Shown piece after piece: positions 1 through 11,640 of a stretch of DNA of 64,000 nt. The notes under the pieces are model-generated. The model did not search any database. It was not told the DNA's origin and saw only the letters and a program-made list of their open reading frames with translations. The first letter of the stretch is position 1; each line of letters starts with the position of its first letter. This DNA comes from Tubiluchus corallicola (taxonomy: Eukaryota > Priapulida > Priapulimorpha > Priapulimorphida > Tubiluchidae), in NCBI GenBank assembly GCA_030141605.1, contig JAQGDQ010000034.1:397501-461500 (forward strand), read 5' to 3'. The translations under genes were made by a program, and so were the position numbers.

Positions 1-2060
1 ACATCACATATTGATGTATAAAACCTATATAACATGAAAATAATATAAACACAGAATTTAGGATATTATAAATTTTCAATCGAGACATTCCTAACCCCAG
101 GATCAAAAGCGTCAAATGATGCAATGTACATGTCAGGATGTACATGCAAATGCTGAGAGAATCAGATAGAATCAATGCAGTTAAGCGGATAAATGTGTTC
201 CTACAATAATGATTGTAAACGCCATGCAAGTGTACGAATCATATTTACACAGTGAGCATTGTGGGTCATGGAAGACACTGATCAAGTATAGGCGTACGAG
301 GCGGGGGGTCAAGGGGGGTTGCCCTCCCAGGGCAAATGAATTGTACATTTTCAAGGCAAAAGCTGATTCAAGGTTCAAGATTGTTTGTTTCAAATATTCC
401 AGGGCAAATAATTCTATTTTAAATTTTCAAGATTTAATATTTCTATATTCAAAAGCTACTTATGATTAGACCTATCTCTTTTCAATGGCTCTGGTTGCAA
501 CTAAAGTGTTTAAAGTGTTAAAAAGTACGACCAATTGTTTTTAACATTTAATAACTATAAAGTTATAAAAGTGCTTGCTATCAATTTTAGCTCACTAAAC
601 CTCATCATAATTCATTTTTACATTTGTTAACTACATTCTTCTCAATGTACTGGCAAAGATTTAGACATGTTCGTAAAAGGAAAACATTAACCCTCGCCGT
701 TATTTTTTTTTAATTTCTGAAACGTTGGAAAAATATTGTAAACGTATTTGCATTTTTGTTCAGTGAAGATGCAAACGTTTGGTTTGTGTCTTGTTAGACT
801 CGTGATTTTTTGGCAGCTTGCTAACAGTAGTTTCATTTAGACCTCTCTGTTAACCATCCTATTGAAGGATGCGGGTAGGTGTGCCTCCTCCAAAGTACTG
901 ATTCACAAAAAATTTGCTGAAAGGAATCGCCATCTGTCCTCGTGCTTGAAGGAAGGTCAAACACAATAGTGGATTACATTAGTTGCTGCTGTAAGTCAAC
1001 ATTTAGACTAGCACGCACAGAGTTCTTAAAATACAGGAGTAGGGAATACTAAGAGAATCCAATGAGAGCATGAATACAGTAACGATGATGCAGATGATGA
1101 TGAATAAGCAGTTGATACGCGTGAACAGTGGTCATAATTATAGTAACTGCTTCTGCTTAAATTAACGAGCAATTTTGTATGCCATTTGACATCAATAATT
1201 AAGCACAGTTGCTTATTATAAATATATAAGTGTGTTTCACAACATGATCAAGTTAATTTACACAAGCGCTCTGCGTGGCTTATAGGACCTAGTAGCCATC
1301 TTGGATTTAATTCCATGGTTACAATTCATTCATATTACACAAAAAGAGAAAAACACACCTTCAGCATCATTACAAAACAAACCATTTGGCTAAAAGAGCT
1401 CTGGCGACTCGGGTGCTCGTTTGACAGCTGAAATCTAAATTAAATGCATGAATAAAACATGAAAATTACAATTTGCACTTTTTTGTCGGCCATCTTGGAT
1501 AATATATTTCAGCTTTCTTTTCATCTAGATGCCATCACAAACATTTACGTATATTATAAGCTTTGTCTTCTGGCACAACAAGCTTAAATTGGCGATAACA
1601 TTAAGTTGGTTTACAGGAAAAAGAGACACAATAATGTAAATGTTTTCATTCAAAGCTTTTCAAAGCTGGCACTGGTTAAACGCTGAATCAGCATTTCAAA
1701 ATTACATGGAAAGTGCAAAAAACTATTGTAGGCCTAGATGTAATAAAACAGGGTCGTGCAGTTAATAGCCTGACCTATATCGATCTCCGAATCTTTTAGA
1801 CACTGTAGGCCGAATTCAGGCCTGTTGTTTTACTGTGGAAACAAATACGATTTGAAACGTACTGGAAGAAAAAACAGCAGCGTGAACTGAACAGGACAGG
1901 AAAGCGTTCCTAGAGTTGTGCTTATGTCAGAAATTATAGTGTCCTAACTTCTTCCTAATGGTGCTAATAAAGACTATACTAAATGGACTGGCACCTGCAA
2001 TAGCAGAGGCTTTCTACGGCAGGAATAGATAGCAAATGTCACGTTGCTACACTCGACAAA
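1..2060. other. Intergenic DNA, no gene recognised
   Basis: AT-rich DNA with only short chance reading frames and no recognisable protein motif on either strand. The one structured piece is a dispersed repeat at about 1470-1970, listed separately. A G/C-rich patch near 296-345 contains runs of G and an imperfect gggagggc/gccctccc pairing, but I cannot assign it. Confidence 0.6.
1470..1970 (+). repeat. Dispersed repeat family A, copy 1
   Basis: About 500 bp that aligns, with many substitutions and small gaps, to 5395-5910 in the same orientation. Shared blocks include 'gccatcttggat', 'gcgtgaactgaacaggac' and 'ttaagttggtttacaggaaa', and the block order is the same in both copies. No coding potential and no clear terminal inverted repeats were seen, so the class is unknown (an old duplicated or transposed non-coding element). 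Confidence 0.75.
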
Positions 2061-2790
<730 letters not shown>

Positions 2791-3680
2791 GGAATAAGAT
2801 ATATTAATTTTTTTATTTTAAGATTACATTAGACAAATATAGTTACTATTTGGTAATAAATTAACAAAATGTTTGGGCAGTTATAAAGTTTTACAATAAG
2901 TGCTACAGATAAAATAAGGTCTTCATTTAGACTTGGAGTGAGAAAAGAGGTTTATCCATCAACGACACGTAGCCTGAAATATTAACGCTTTTCTGACGCT
3001 AATTGCTGCTTTAATTAACTACATAACTGAATTAATAAAGCCAGTCATTAATAAATCATAGGCCTCTGCTTCACAGAGCGTGAAATAGCTAATTGGACCG
3101 GTTTTCTCAATTCCTAATAACCTACAAAATTGGGGCAGTAAGGTTTCCGTCACAACATTTTCCCCCAGTCACGTGATATCTTCTCCTCTTCATGCATATC
3201 GGATAGCGTCCGTAATAATTTAGATGGTAAATTCTGTCGTCCATAAGTTTTACTTAAAACAGGCGTCATATTAAGCAGAACTTATGATCAGGTTGGGAAA
3301 TTTGTGAGTCGCCGGGACGTGACAGCTGAGACAAACGTGCTTTTGCAAAACCTGAGACAAATTAGTGCTTCTCTTTCTGAAAAACAGTAGCATCGCCATT
3401 ACGTGTAAACAAAAAATGACTGCTCACAAAGTCCTATAAATCTTGATTAGACCAACTGATACTTGTTTAACCCTCGGCTAGCTTGAATCTGGCACTAGGT
3501 GTGAGAGCCTTCGTAATGCTGATTTATAGGTGTCGGGACCGGCATCTGTCTCATTGTTGAGGCTAATCTAAGATGATACACTAAACCAGCAAAATGTCTC
3601 CGCCACCTTCTGGCATCAGAGATAATAAAAATAATAAATAAACCAACATTGGTGTCTTAGCTATGGCCACATGAAGGACT

Positions 3681-3775
3681 GGACTATGTCATAGACTAGT
3701 ATAGGCTGCAACCTAGGAAGCTTGAGGACCCTTCAACTTTCGTAACATTTGGTAAAAAATCTGTTGCGAGTCCAA
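3681..3775 (+). repeat. Dispersed repeat family D, copy 1
   Basis: About 95 bp similar in the same orientation to 17398-17492 downstream of Rab3. Shared words include 'ctagtatagg' and 'taacatttgg'. Class unknown. Confidence 0.65.
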
Positions 3776-4892
3776 AGTAACTATTTCGCCTCCACCATTC
3801 AACACTCTGACTACCAAACTAGTCTCTTAGCGGCTTCAATATGGCTTGACTTCGGTCGCAGAGCACCCACCAAAAATTCGTAATTCATCTGGTGTGCTTG
3901 GACGGTGCTTCAAAACTCACTGTCTGACCAATTTCAAATTTAGCATAACGATAGTTATACAACGCCGTAACATAATTAACAACGCCAAAACTGCTTAAGA
4001 AGTGGATGGGTGATGCCAGGACAACTGCTTCAGGGCGGTTACTTTATACTCGTACAGGCTTCGCCTGCGCGTCGTCTCAGGAGATTTTCTTAATCAAGTT
4101 GGACATTGGACTGTGTCCGATCTCGCTACACTGTTCAAAATTAGTATTAAACTATGCGGCGGAGTGCTGGATGCAAGCTGTCTGTGAAGCCAAACTATAT
4201 AAAAACACATTAAGCGTTCAAAGTAAAACAGCCAGAGTGGGAGTTTATCAGGATAGGTGATTTTTATTCGTATTAATGCTAAGTAAGCAGACTCGCTAAA
4301 CTATAAATATCAAGGAGATTTACGATTAGCTAACGTTAACAAATCTCTGGAAAATCTCATGGTTTTGTGGCTGACGTTGGTTTAAGTCTTTAGACGAAAT
4401 CGTTAAATCATTAATTGTAGGCTAGTACAGTAGCAGAACTATTGATCGCTCATATTCTTCCATGTTTTAACTGTTGGTGTCTAGTTTTTTCGGACATCCA
4501 TGCATTAAAAAGCTAACTGACGCCCGAATAGGCTTTTTACCTTGGGATAATGCAGAGTGATTATCAGTGATAATTATCTTAATCTATTGCTAAAGCATAG
4601 CTGTTCGGAATATTTAACGTAAACACTCGCACCTCAATCAGTTACTTATTCAGTCTTTTAATATTTCATAATAGGTCATCTGGCGAGATCATTGTCAAGC
4701 TTCAGTTGGCCACATCATTGATCATAATTATCCCTACGCTCTGTAGCAATTTTGCCATATTTTGTCACGAAGCACTGATTGTGTGCTGCCTCCTAGAATG
4801 GAATATGCACCTAGATTTTCCTTACTCCCGTTGCAATAAAACTTGTTACAAGTGAGTTGAGTACTGAGTATTTTCGCCTTTAAGGCATTGAG

Positions 4893-4957
4893 TCATCACC
4901 ACGATCACCACCACCACCACCACCACCACCACCATCACCACCATCATCATCATCATC
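4893..4957 (+). repeat. CAC/CAT triplet microsatellite
   Basis: A run of CAC (ACC) triplets that grades into CAT triplets. Simple repeat. Confidence 0.95.
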
Positions 4958-5394
4958 GTAATCTCTAGTACTCGGATCTTGATTTTTCACAAAAGTTTGC
5001 TGTCCCAATTATTGTCTTATTCATTGGTTTTGCTCTCTGCTCAATCGTTTGTTTGTTTGCTCGTTATTTTTCGCTTGATTACTCATCTGCAGTTTTTGCA
5101 ATTTTTTGTTCTTGTAGTTTTCAGCTTTGGCTTCAACATTTCATTGTTCACAAAATTAATAAGAAGTTGTTTTCACGCTGATGCAAGTTGTTTTATTTTT
5201 GCCAAACTTGATAACTTTTCATTGCGTATAATTAGTGTAATTTTGCCCAAGCTGAAACATTTGTCAAATTAAAAAAGTTGACTGCACTTGTACCGTTACA
5301 GTTTAACCCAATCCTGTACTTTGTAGACTATTCCGATAAACTAGTACTTAATTGGTGTAAGTGTTTTCAAACGACATCAAGTGCATGAAAAATT

Positions 5395-5910
5395 TGCGTT
5401 CTTTATCAGCCATATTGGATGTTATATTTCAGCTATTTTTCATTTAGATGCCGTCACAAAGGTATACATACACTATAAGCTTTATATTCTGTCAAAACAA
5501 GCTTGATTTGGTAATAATATTAAGCTGGTGTACAGGAAAAGCCCAATACAACAAGTTATTTGTTATTTGCAGCCATTCTGGATTTTTTCCATTGAAAAAA
5601 CTGAACTTTTAGAAGCTGACATTCGTTAGATTCTGAATCAGTCATCTCAAAATTGCACGGCAAAGGCAAAAAACATTGTATATGTAACAAAACATCACAC
5701 AATCCCCAGCTGGACTCACATCGATTTCTGGATCTTTTAGACGTTGCAGACCGAATCCAGGCCTATTGTTTTATTGTGGAAACAGCCTAGATGTAGAACT
5801 TACTGGAAGAAGAACAGCAGCGTGAACTGAGCAGGACAGAAAAGCATTCATCAAGTTGTGGTCAAACCATTGATAATAGTGCTTTAGCTATTTCCTGATG
5901 ATGCAAATGA
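5395..5910 (+). repeat. Dispersed repeat family A, copy 2
   Basis: Second copy of the element at 1470-1970, same orientation. The shared 'gaacagcagcgtgaactga' block lies at about 5811-5830. Non-coding, with no clear terminal repeats. Confidence 0.75.
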
Positions 5911-6848
5911 GCCATGCTGTTAGGTTAGACTTGCGTGGTAAAGTGATTAGCATTTTTATCAATATCTAGCAACTTCAAAAGAAATTTAAACAGTTTTTTG
6001 CTGAATGTTTGCTCAGTTGCCATATCGCTGCAGAGGTTCGTTTGACGAAATATGCTCATTTTTACATCTTTCATTAGGCGTAATTCAACTAGAATGTTCA
6101 GCTTGGCTGCATTTCGTCGTGCTGCTACAGTTGTTAATCAAAAATTAGAAACGGCATCACGCAGAGAGAAATTTAATTCTGCTGTGTGTACTCACTAATC
6201 TTCCCTGAAGCAGTTTGAACATATTAGAACGAGCTCTTTTGATGGCCTCGCTGCCAGTAGGAACGATTCTTTTCTCCAGGCACAAGCGTTTGTTACGTTC
6301 CATAAACCAATTTAATAGGATTTTCGCAATTTAAAATAAACGAACTTGGAGGAAGCGGCGAGTTGCTTATTTGAAGTTCCTGGTATCGAAATTGCAGAAA
6401 ACCATTTAAGCTTTAGACGAAATTAATTGAAAAGACACAGTGAAACAGTTGAATGGCTCTTCCTCCACAGTGGCTTATATTCTTACTGTACGTTATTTTC
6501 GTAACAGACATTTAGTTTTGTAATCGTACAGGATACGGTTGAACATTTTGATAGGTGGGTGGTACAAAGGTCTTGTGTTAAATACTTGATAATGATTTCC
6601 GCCATACGGCGCAGCTGAAAATTTATTTCTGAATCAACAACTATTTATTATAAATTATAAATATAACGAGGGAGTGCAAAATGTGATCACCATGCATAAT
6701 TCATCTGTAATGCATTAATACATTAGTCTATATATATATATAAAATGTAAGTTTATGTACCTGCGGGTTTCGTTGCCGAAATGAAAGGTTATTGACCAAA
6801 TTTGGAAAAGAATATATATTCTGAAATTGAGAAAAAGAAACATTATAA

Positions 6849-6857
6849 TGATGACGG

Positions 6858-6946
<89 letters not shown>

Positions 6947-6968
6947 CCGGTGGCGGTGATGATGATGA
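6849..6968 (+). repeat. (GAT)n triplet microsatellite
   Basis: A GAT tract of roughly 30 triplets with a small interruption (gccggtggcg) near 6947. The poly-Asp, poly-Ser and poly-Ile frames across it are repeat artefacts. Confidence 0.96.
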
Positions 6969-7440
6969 TTCTTTTACATGCCAAAAACAAATAGACATGA
7001 ATGTTGATGACTCACATACTGAAGCCCTGCTTATAGTGTTAAAAATAAGTGTTGCTATATTACCTAGCAACTGTGAGCTTCTACATTTAATACGATTAAA
7101 TTTTATTATTCTTTTAGTTCTTATATTATTTTAGTGAATTTGCTTAAAAGAAAACCGGATGATTGTGTAAACACGAGTTCAGAATAAAGAATGCTCTAAA
7201 ATATTGAAAACTACAATAGCTTTTTTTAATCAAAACTTAGATTAAAATTTAATAATAATTACTTCGGATACTTAAATTTTGTTAAACTTTCAAACCCACG
7301 CGCGGCTCAGTGAATCTACAAAGACTAGCAACGGCGCCTTTTTGTCACACGGGCACGGCTGAGAAATAGAAGGCGGTACCGTGATAACCATGATCATGAA
7401 CTGCAGTGTTAGTTTCTGACGTCATATGACGTTAGAGCCG

Positions 7441-8082
7441 GGTAGTGTAGTGTAGTGTAGTGTAGTGTAGTGTAGTGTAGTGTAGTGTAGTGTAGTGTAG
7501 TGTAGTGTAGTGTAGTGTAGTGTAGTGTAGTGTAGTGTAGTGTAGTGTAGTGTAGTGTAGGGTAGGGTAGGGTAGGGTAGGGTAGGGTAGGGTAGGGTAG
7601 GGTAGGATAGGGTAGGGTAGGGTAGGGTAGGGTAGGGCAGCGTAGCGTATCATAGTGTAGCGCAGTGTAGTGTAGTGTAGTGTAGTGTAGTGTAGTGTAG
7701 TGTAGTGTAGTGTAGTGTAGTGTAGTGTAGTGTAGTGTAGTGTAGTGTAGTGTAGTGTAGTGTAGGGTAGGGTAGGGTAGGGTAGGGTAGGATAGGGTAG
7801 GGTAGGGTAGGGTAGGGCAGCGTAGCGTATCATAGTGTAGCGCAGTGTAGTGTAGTGTAGCGTAGCGTAGTGCAGTGTAGTGTAGTGTAGTGTAGTGTAG
7901 TGTAGTGTAGTGTAGTGTAGTGTAGTGTAGTGTAGTGTAGTGTAGTGTAGTGTAGTGTAGTGTAGTGTAGTGCAGTGTAGTGTAGTGTAGTGTAGTGTAG
8001 GGTAGGGTAGGGTAGGGTAGGGTAGGGCAGCATATCGTAGCATAGTGTAGCGCAGTGTAGTGTAGTGTCGTGTAGTGTAGTG
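7441..8082 (+). repeat. TAGTG / TAGGG pentanucleotide minisatellite array
   Basis: About 640 bp of alternating blocks of TAGTG and TAGGG pentamers. A distinctive linker (gggcagcgtagcgtatcata then gtgtagcgcagtg) occurs at about 7634-7670 and 7814-7850, and in altered form at about 8024-8060, so the array has a higher-order period of roughly 180-210 bp. The 203-codon minus-strand frame made of Tyr/Thr/Leu repeats is a by-product, not a gene. Confidence 0.96.
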
Positions 8083-8809
8083 TTTTTAGCTATCTTTGCA
8101 TTACGTATAACATTTCATGCACTGAAATAAATTATTAAACTAATGTGTGTAAATCAGTACAGCAACGAAAACAATTGTTTATGGCTTCAGACAACGATAT
8201 TTATCTTTTTCCAAGAAATGTTCTTATTATTTTATCACGTTATCTTGGATGACACGCACTGACTTCCTTTCCAGTAATAAATATTTTGACAAAAGCATCC
8301 TCCTCAATATTTCGGCGACCCTCTTTTCTGCTAATTGATCTCTTGACAAAACAATATAATTTTACCTGATTGTATCACCTTTTCCACGACATAGTCTAGA
8401 ACAGGTGCAACTGCTTCGCTTTAACTGTTCCTCTACAGCTCTGCGTCAATGATTTCTCAGAATTGTGTAATTGCATTTAATTCAGGAAATTCCCTATTCA
8501 ACTTTCTGTTATAAAAAATGCTATTAGCATCCAAAATAATTTTAGAACAGCATAATCCTTTATCAATTTACGATTGCCTAAAATTGGATCACCGAAAGGG
8601 TATGGTACAGCTGAATGTGAATTGTGTTTGTATGAAGAAGGCTGGTCAACTGCTTGTTGTGCACTACCTTATTGCTGCCACGAAAATACTCAGCCTTCGA
8701 TGATGTCACGTATGACGTCATGAAAACAGCGACTGGTTCCATCTTATTCCCCGCGAGAGAAATTCTAAAACAAATTTGCGGTCTGCCAACTATCGACCTT
8801 ACCGCTTGA
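8083..8809. other. Intergenic DNA
   Basis: No recognisable gene. A perfect TGACGTCA palindrome (CRE-like) lies near 8715, but with no gene start beside it I give it no role. Confidence 0.5.
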
Positions 8810-9850
8810 ATTATAGGAGTAAAATTTTTCTTAAAGGTTCTAAGTGGTAGTGCTAATCATAGCCTTAGAAACCATATTACAGAAAAAATGTGTAGTGTAG
8901 CATCAACCCCACAGGACCGGAAATATCTACTTCGACTACATATGAGCAACGTACGTGACTTCTTGAAAGTCACTAAAAATATTGATATTCGCTCCGAACG
9001 TGTGGCAGAGTTACATCACAGCGTGCTTCACTATCGTCAAAATGATATACAATCCTATTTAAACATGAAATGGAGTAAAAAACTAAAAACTAATTCTCAA
9101 CTACGTGGGGAAACTACAGCCAATTTGTCGCATAAAAATTTAGATCAGACCCTTACTTTAAAAGTTGGAACATCCGAAAGAAGAGTAGAAGTAGCAGCAG
9201 TGAGGTTATTGACTGGACAGGGAAATTTCAATGTATTGATGAGTCATATTGGACTTACTAGAGATGAGCTTTGTGAATGTGGCATGAAAGCCCAGAATCC
9301 AGAACACTTGATATACCGATGTCCTCGAGTCGACGCAAATAGGCGAAATGTACTACTAAACGAACTGGGAAGTGAGAATTTAAATCTTATGTAATGGACC
9401 AAAAATGAAAATTTAATATCGGCACTAACCTACTTTGTAAAGGACCCTTTTATTTTAAGATCCTGCTGTTAATTTTTAGTAAAATAGGGATTAAATTTCC
9501 GTAGTTCTTGAGATTACTGATAGTAACTCTTGTGGACTTAAACATTGAATTGGAATTTAATAATTTGGTATATCAATTTATCTGCATTTTTATGTCACTT
9601 CACAAGAAACTTGCTGCATTAATAACCTTGATTTTAGCACGCACTTCAATACTTCTTGTTTAATATCACTGTAAGAAATGTTATACGCACAAATTAGAAA
9701 AGCTAATTACAGAATCAGTAAATGTATTATTGTAGAATTCACCCTGTATAGCGTCTATGTAAAATTGTATAATGTTAGTACAGATATTTTTGCCTGCAAA
9801 AAGAGGCTAATAAAGACTTATCATCATCATTATCAATTATACTTATCTGT
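8810..9850 (+). mobile_element. Non-LTR (LINE) retrotransposon 3' fragment
   Basis: An open frame runs from about 8810 to the stop at 9392-9394 (ATG-initiated part 8888-9394, 168 codons). Near its end is the arrangement LLTGQGNF followed by a Cys-x-Cys-Gly pair and an EHLIYRCPR motif. This is the Cys/His segment seen after the RNase H or endonuclease-RT part of Jockey/I-type LINE polyproteins. The non-coding tail ends near 9815-9835 with aataaag and ATC triplets, as in LINE 3' ends. Reverse transcriptase and endonuclease are absent, so this is a 5'-truncated relic. The exact clade is not resolved. Confidence 0.7.
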
Positions 9851-11640
9851 TATATGGCAATTTATATGTCAATTTGTTGCACTAACTGCCTGTGGTGTGT
9901 TACACAATGCTTGTTTACATGAATATGAACGGATACACATTTTCCGAGGAGAATATTTTTTTTTTAAATTGGGCGCCTAAAATGTGGCACTCCTCAAACG
10001 TTGGCGCCATAGGCTATAGCCTAATTAGCCTATTGGTAAATACGCTCCTGGAAATATTAGCTATAGTCTTACACTGGTAATTTGTTTATATAACTTAATC
10101 TAATCTAAAGATCACGGACTCGTTAAGGCCAAGCTCCTTATCCACGTCGCATAGCTACTACACCACACCAGGAATCATCAGGAACCTGACAACGATTCGC
10201 ATTCGGCCGCTTTTAACCGAGTAGCATTAAACTGGTTTTCAGCTACAGAATTTATAACATTTCTAATGCTACTTAACTTCCTTCAATAAAAGGGAAGATA
10301 ATTCTAATTGCTATGCTAGTATAAGTACTTATCACTATGGTCCATTACTTTTGTTGCGATAGGCCCAGGTTTCGAATCCTGGTAAACTCACATTTTTTCA
10401 GATCATTCCTTCTTCTAAATTTGGCTGTTGATTTTGTACTGATAGTTTCGTCTGTACAGAAAACTATTACTTTGTATCTAAAATTTCACAGTTTCAAAAT
10501 TTGCATGTAGCTAAACAACCCACTTTGTTGTTTAACATATTAAATTCAAGTCAACTGAAATATATGTTTTATTACACTGGCAAGCAAAGCAAGACTTAGT
10601 ACCCCAGTATTTCCAAATGTGGTTTTTTTTTGTTTACAGGAGCTAATCACCATCTAAATTGCGCAATAGTCGTTGTGCAACTCTGCTAACAAACTATCAG
10701 GAGTAATTTGGTTTTTAAACGAACTTGTAATTCTCTTTTTTGCGTGTTTATTCAACTTCCCCAATATGAACCCGCTTGTTCTCAAAACACTCAGAAATTT
10801 TCCGAGCCACCAGACAGCGTTCTTTTTTTTCTTTTTTTCTCAAGCACAAGTTCTGCTTCCACTTGCAAGTGCAACGTAAGTCCACGCTTGTTTGAGGAGA
10901 GCCATTGTAAGGAAGATAATTGGGACTAAATTATCTAACGTAATGTCATCAAAACGTAATAGAGCAACGTTTTGAGAAGCGTTTTATTATAAGACGAAAT
11001 ACGTTTTCAGGCACTTTTGGGAGAATTTTATTACGACAACAACAGCGCACTCTGACGATGATTGTGATGCCATGCGTCATCATGAAGAGGCTGTCTCTAT
11101 GGCATACACGTCCATATAAATTAGTTATTGAAGAAAGCCTTGACCAGACCGCTCGTGAAACGTGGTGGCTTCATACAAACTGCTACTGCTGAGCGGCTTC
11201 CTACAAATCTATTGATTTCATTCATCATTCTGTAGTGTAGGCTAAGGTGATAACATATCAGACGGCTTTAGAAATGTTTACTATGGTTAACATACCCCCC
11301 CCCCAGTCATTGGCCACTGAGGATTAGGAACTATTGCAGAAAAGCGAAAATAGGGTTAATTGTGCAAGTGATTTACTGATGATGGGCCGTTTCTGCATGC
11401 TCTTTTTGGGATTGTAAATTCAGGAAAACAATTTCTGGCAGACAAGTTCCACAGATAAGAAGTCCTAGAAGAAAAACCTGATTTATACAAGTAGCTGTTA
11501 TACATCTACGCAAACTTTTACAGAGCGCATTAGCCGTACAAAAAAATCAAGAATATGCATCAGTAGGGAGGCAACTAATCGTGATACACGTACGATTTTC
11601 CTCGGTTGAGCAATACAGAATATTTGTTTTGTTTTTTCAG
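9851..11640. other. Upstream flank of Rab3
   Basis: No coding exon recognised. The Rab3 ATG sits directly behind a splice acceptor, so a 5' non-coding Rab3 exon probably lies here or further upstream, but I could not place it. A short tail with repeated taatc near 10096-10110 looks like another LINE 3' end. A C-run sits near 11297. Confidence 0.45.

Larger units (their letters stand above)
2791..6848. other. Intergenic DNA with dispersed repeats
   Basis: No gene recognised. It contains one copy of repeat family D (3681-3775), a CAC/CAT triplet tract (4893-4957) and repeat family A copy 2 (5395-5910). The reading frames of 84-97 codons near 4006-4260 and 4979-5272 show no family motif. Confidence 0.55.

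Noticed and set aside
7558-7637. Interstitial telomere array
   Set aside because: The unit is TAGGG, not the canonical animal TTAGGG, and is interspersed with TAGTG, so a minisatellite is the simpler reading.
7432-8043. 203-codon minus-strand open frame of Tyr-Thr-Leu-His-Pro repeats
   Set aside because: It is the translation of the TAGTG/TAGGG array; a pentamer repeat reads open in several frames and has no codon bias or start context.
10325-10395. tRNA-like segment with ccaggtttcgaatcctgg
   Set aside because: The T-arm-like hairpin has an eight-base loop, and I could not find matching D-arm, anticodon arm and acceptor stem; at most a SINE or tRNA-derived relic.
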